Shown here: positions 35,410 through 37,969 of the stretch, in pieces
Position numbering within the stretch: position 1 is the stretch's first letter
How the letters are laid out: every line of letters begins with the position of its first letter
Assembly (NCBI GenBank): GCA_002084385.1
Contig: NBLS01000029.1
Location: forward strand, 1 to 37,969
Length of the DNA: 37,969 nt
Source: Desulfobacteraceae bacterium 4572_19
GTDB lineage: Bacteria > Desulfobacterota > Desulfobacteria > Desulfobacterales > NBLS01
Direction of reading: 5' to 3'
Position numbers and translations under genes: made by a program
The notes under the pieces: model-generated
What the model was told of the DNA's origin: nothing
The model's database searches: none
What the model saw: only the letters and a program-made list of their open reading frames with translations

Positions 35410-35590
35410 GAGTTCACCGAAAAAACAACTTGTACTTCTTAAATGCTGATATGTCTAACCAAATTACGCTGTGGAGGCTCAAGATACACTAACGTTTTGA
35501 GCTTTCACAACACAAACATATAACAAAATTAGCAAAAAAAGGAGGAGGTATTCAGGTATTATTTATGAGTATGGATTCACAAAAACCAAC
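35410..35590 (-). repeat. C repeat, diverged reverse copy
   Basis: CAACTTGTACTTCTTAAATG, GCTGATATGTCTAA and GAGCTTTCACAAC match the reverse complement of the copy at 4581. The far end is rearranged (ATGGATTCACAAAAA). Confidence 0.65.
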
Positions 35591-35596
35591 TTATTT

Positions 35597-35712
35597 ATAG
35601 ACCGTCACATAAGTAATTTCACTTCAGTGTACGTTCATCGCAACATTTCAATACGCCTTCTTGCTACACCTTGTGTCAAATCTTAAAATTTGGTACTTAC
35701 CTAACGGTCTAT
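35597..35712 (+). repeat. D repeat, 116 bp
   Basis: ATAGACCGTCACATAA start; right end CTAACGGTCTAT. Interior closely matches the copy at 34250. Confidence 0.8.
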
Positions 35713-35751
35713 ACTACTTAACTACTTAACTACTTATTACTTTTCTATAAC

Positions 35752-35908
35752 TAACATGGTGGATTGCCACCACAACGAAAAATGAAAGTTAGGCACAGGC
35801 CTATTGGGCAACCACAAGGGTTGCCCCTACTTGCCATGACGGATAATACACCACAACAAAAAATGAAAGTCTTTATAATGTAGCTTTTCCATGGACTTTC
35901 ATATAAAA
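35752..35908 (-). repeat. Two E repeats joined by an F hairpin
   Basis: F hairpin at 35789-35830 (GGCACAGGCCTATTGGGC, GGGTTGCCCC) between E halves. Together with C and D copies it fills 35399-35914. Confidence 0.75.
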
Positions 35909-35914
35909 ACACTT

Positions 35915-36865
35915 TTAATTACGACTTTTTAAATACTTAAGAAACTCTGACTTGGTGGATAAAACAAGCGAACTGCTTTTATCCAAGCTTTTACCATATA
36001 CCTCCATTGTTTTTATAAATGAATAAAATTCAGGATCAACACCATAAGCATCGGCAAATACAGTGGTAACCTTTGCATCGGCTTCACCCTTTATTTTTTG
36101 AGCATTCATATACGCTTCGGAAGTTATTTTTTTCAACTCTCGTTCTTTATCCCCAAGAATTTTCTGAGCTTCACCCTTTCCTTCAGCACGAAACTTTTCT
36201 GCTATCTGACTTCTTTCTGCAATCATACGCTCATAAACAGATTTTCTAACCTGTGCCACATAATTAATACGTTTAATTTCCACATCAACAAGATCGATAC
36301 CAAACGAGGCGAGTTTAGGTTTTGCCTGGAGCATAATCTGTTTTGTTATGGTATCCCTTCCTACTTTAACTTTAAACTTGGATGCCATATTTCTATCCTC
36401 ATCATCTTTATTTTGAGGAATCCCCACTTCAACTATATCCAACTCCCTATCAGTATTTCGTACAGTTTCCACAAGTCTGTACGATGTAATCATATTTCTT
36501 ACTGCCGGATCAATAATATCATCAAGCCGTCCTAAAGCACTTGTTATATTATTTACGGTTTGAAAAAAGAGTACGGGGTCAACAATTTTCCATCTGGCAA
36601 AAGTATCAACCCAGATATACGTTTTATCAAGAGTTGGGATCTGACCTGGGTCCCCATCCCACTCCTGTAGGTTATTTGGAAAAAAATTTGCAATTTGTGC
36701 AAATGGAATTTTAAACTTTAATCCTGGAGTTGTTATAGGCTTACCAACAACTTTTCCAAACTGGGTTACAACAACCTGCTGGGTTTCATCCACCACATAG
36801 GCAGACATAAATGCCACCACACCAACCACAATTAACACTACCAATATTATCCCTTTTAATTTCAT
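35915..36865 (-). CDS. hflC: HflC, SPFH-family FtsH modulator
   Basis: Membrane-anchored periplasmic-facing partner of HflK that encloses and modulates the FtsH protease. It has 316 aa: N-terminal TM (GIILVVLIVVGVVAFMSAYV), SPFH domain (DETQQVVVTQFGKVVG), a coiled coil around ERMIAERSQIAEKFRAEG, and a short tail. Its ATG overlaps the hflK stop (ATGA). Intact. Confidence 0.96.
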   Translation of the reverse strand: MKLKGIILVVLIVVGVVAFMSAYVVDETQQVVVTQFGKVVGKPITTPGLKFKIPFAQIANFFPNNLQEWDGDPGQIPTLDKTYIWVDTFARWKIVDPVLFFQTVNNITSALGRLDDIIDPAVRNMITSYRLVETVRNTDRELDIVEVGIPQNKDDEDRNMASKFKVKVGRDTITKQIMLQAKPKLASFGIDLVDVEIKRINYVAQVRKSVYERMIAERSQIAEKFRAEGKGEAQKILGDKERELKKITSEAYMNAQKIKGEADAKVTTVFADAYGVDPEFYSFIKTMEVYGKSLDKSSSLVLSTKSEFLKYLKSRN

Positions 36866-37923
36866 CTTACAATACCGCCTTTCTCACCTGAACTACTCAT
36901 ATTAAGCAGAGGTAAAAAATTTTTTTCATCAGAATCAATAATATATTTTTTACCAAGTTTCGGAAATACATTACCCAACATATCAAGATACATTCGCCTC
37001 TTTGTTATATCTTTTGCTTTAACATACTCATTATACACAGATGTAAATCGGGAAGTATCACCTTCTGCACGGTTAAGCCTGTCCAATGCATAACCTTCAG
37101 CCATTTTCACTGTTCGTTGAGCTTCTCCAAGAGCCGCCGGAATAGCTTTATTATAACCTTCCTTTGCCTGATAAATCAACTTTTCCTTCTCTTGAATAGC
37201 CTGATTTACCTCATTAAAAGATGGCTGAACCGGAGCCGGAACATTTGTTTTTTTCATTTCTATGGTAGTTATATAAATACCTGTCTGGGCAATATTAAGC
37301 TCTTTTTGAAGAATTTTCCTAGCAGCAACGGCTATCTCCTCTCTTTTACTAATTACCTCATTAATGCTGCGGTCACCAACAACAAGCCTCATGGAAGATT
37401 CCGAAAGATCCCTTAATAACCTTTGAACATCTTTAACCTTAAAAAGATAGTTATATGGATCTTTAATCCTGTACTGAACAATCCATGGAACAATAGCAAC
37501 ATTAAGATCTCCGGTTAACATCATTGATGCATTAATATCAGTTTTTTCACCGGCAAAACGATTTCCCGAAAACGACCGAGACGACTGGAACCCAAACTCT
37601 TCCTTATAAATTCTTTTAATTTTAACCAGTGTTACCTTCTCTATACCAGCCGGATACTTAAAATTTAACCCTGGTTGACAGGTTCTAACATACTTTCCAA
37701 AACGTTGGACAATTCCCACCTCATCCACACCAACAGTAAAAAATGTAGAAAAACCAGCCACAACTAACAGGAAAACAATTATTAAAGTAATTCCCTTCGA
37801 CTGTTTTATATTTTTAACCTGTTTAATAAAATCATCCATCTGCGGAGGCACCTCAAATGGAGTGTCAACTTTAGTTTGTTGACGCTGCTGTTGCTCTCTT
37901 AATTTTTCCCAGTCCCAATTCAT
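36862..37923 (-). CDS. hflK: HflK, SPFH-family FtsH modulator
   Basis: Partner of HflC in the FtsH-HflKC complex. It has 353 aa: a Gln-rich N-terminal cytoplasmic tail, TM (about 45-65, LIIVFLLVVAGFSTFF), SPFH domain (VGVDEVGIVQRFGKYVRTCQ, INEVISKREEIA), and a coiled coil up to the C-terminus. It ends IDSDEKNFLPLLNM plus a short Gly/Ser tail. First gene of hflK-hflC, with GGAA before the ATG and only 46 bp of upstream sequence in the window. Intact. Confidence 0.96.
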   Translation of the reverse strand: MNWDWEKLREQQQRQQTKVDTPFEVPPQMDDFIKQVKNIKQSKGITLIIVFLLVVAGFSTFFTVGVDEVGIVQRFGKYVRTCQPGLNFKYPAGIEKVTLVKIKRIYKEEFGFQSSRSFSGNRFAGEKTDINASMMLTGDLNVAIVPWIVQYRIKDPYNYLFKVKDVQRLLRDLSESSMRLVVGDRSINEVISKREEIAVAARKILQKELNIAQTGIYITTIEMKKTNVPAPVQPSFNEVNQAIQEKEKLIYQAKEGYNKAIPAALGEAQRTVKMAEGYALDRLNRAEGDTSRFTSVYNEYVKAKDITKRRMYLDMLGNVFPKLGKKYIIDSDEKNFLPLLNMSSSGEKGGIVR

Positions 37924-37969
37924 AATTAATTTCCAAACACCTTATGTATTCTTACAGTTAAAATTTTTG

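Overview
The window is AT-rich (about two thirds A+T by eye) chromosomal DNA from a Gram-negative bacterium. The housekeeping families suggest a Desulfobacterota (Deltaproteobacteria), probably Desulfobacterales-like: FolE2-type GTP cyclohydrolase, CheX, an FmdB zinc-ribbon gene next to groES-groEL, hflK-hflC, tolQRAB-pal-cpoB running into ruvCAB, and a bS22/AURKAIP1-like mini-protein. This placement is an inference from family resemblance, not a tree. Almost all genes are on the minus strand. The exceptions are an EamA permease, a prepilin peptidase, an HU gene, a PilZ-like gene and the mini-protein gene.

Layout from low to high coordinates: 0.3-4.2 kb, EamA permease, CheY-like receiver and a dCache-HAMP-PAS-Hpt-HATPase kinase, all damaged; 4.8-9.1 kb, folE2 (5'-truncated), rpoZ, greA, pssA-psd, tsaB; 9.2-12.7 kb, lon and pilD; 12.9-17.0 kb, cheX, HU, a PilZ-like protein and sbcB; 17.4-18.3 kb, rplM-rpsI; 18.6-23.2 kb, a cell-shape or peptidoglycan-trimming cluster (Csd6/Pgp2-like, coiled-coil membrane protein, Csd4/Pgp1-like, bactofilin); 23.4-25.7 kb, ruvC-ruvA-ruvB; 25.7-31.3 kb, tolQ-tolR-tolA-tolB-pal-cpoB with a broken tolA; 31.7-34.2 kb, fmdB-groES-groEL; 34.5-37.9 kb, an unknown HExxH protein, bS22-like, hflC and hflK.

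The most striking content is in the gaps. Almost every long intergenic region is filled by members of at least six small non-coding repeat families. The main one is a 154-bp element, with three full copies of exactly that length and about fourteen copies in all. It has GTAA-starting terminal inverted repeats (GTAACCGTTCAC / GTAAGCGTTCAC), and two copies are flanked by perfect 8-bp direct repeats. That end sequence and duplication length are what is known for IS66-family elements, so I infer an IS66-derived MITE moved in trans. It has inserted into older repeats, a 158-bp second MITE has inserted into it, and it has fused to or truncated genes.

Several genes are visibly eroded: an in-frame amber stop splits the kinase, the receiver is frameshifted before its conserved Lys-Pro, EamA lacks about 65 residues, folE2 lost its 5' end at a repeat boundary, and tolA lost its membrane anchor to a frameshifting deletion. 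The core housekeeping genes look intact. This is the picture of a genome with active small repeats and relaxed selection, or of an assembly with errors; re-sequencing would separate the two.
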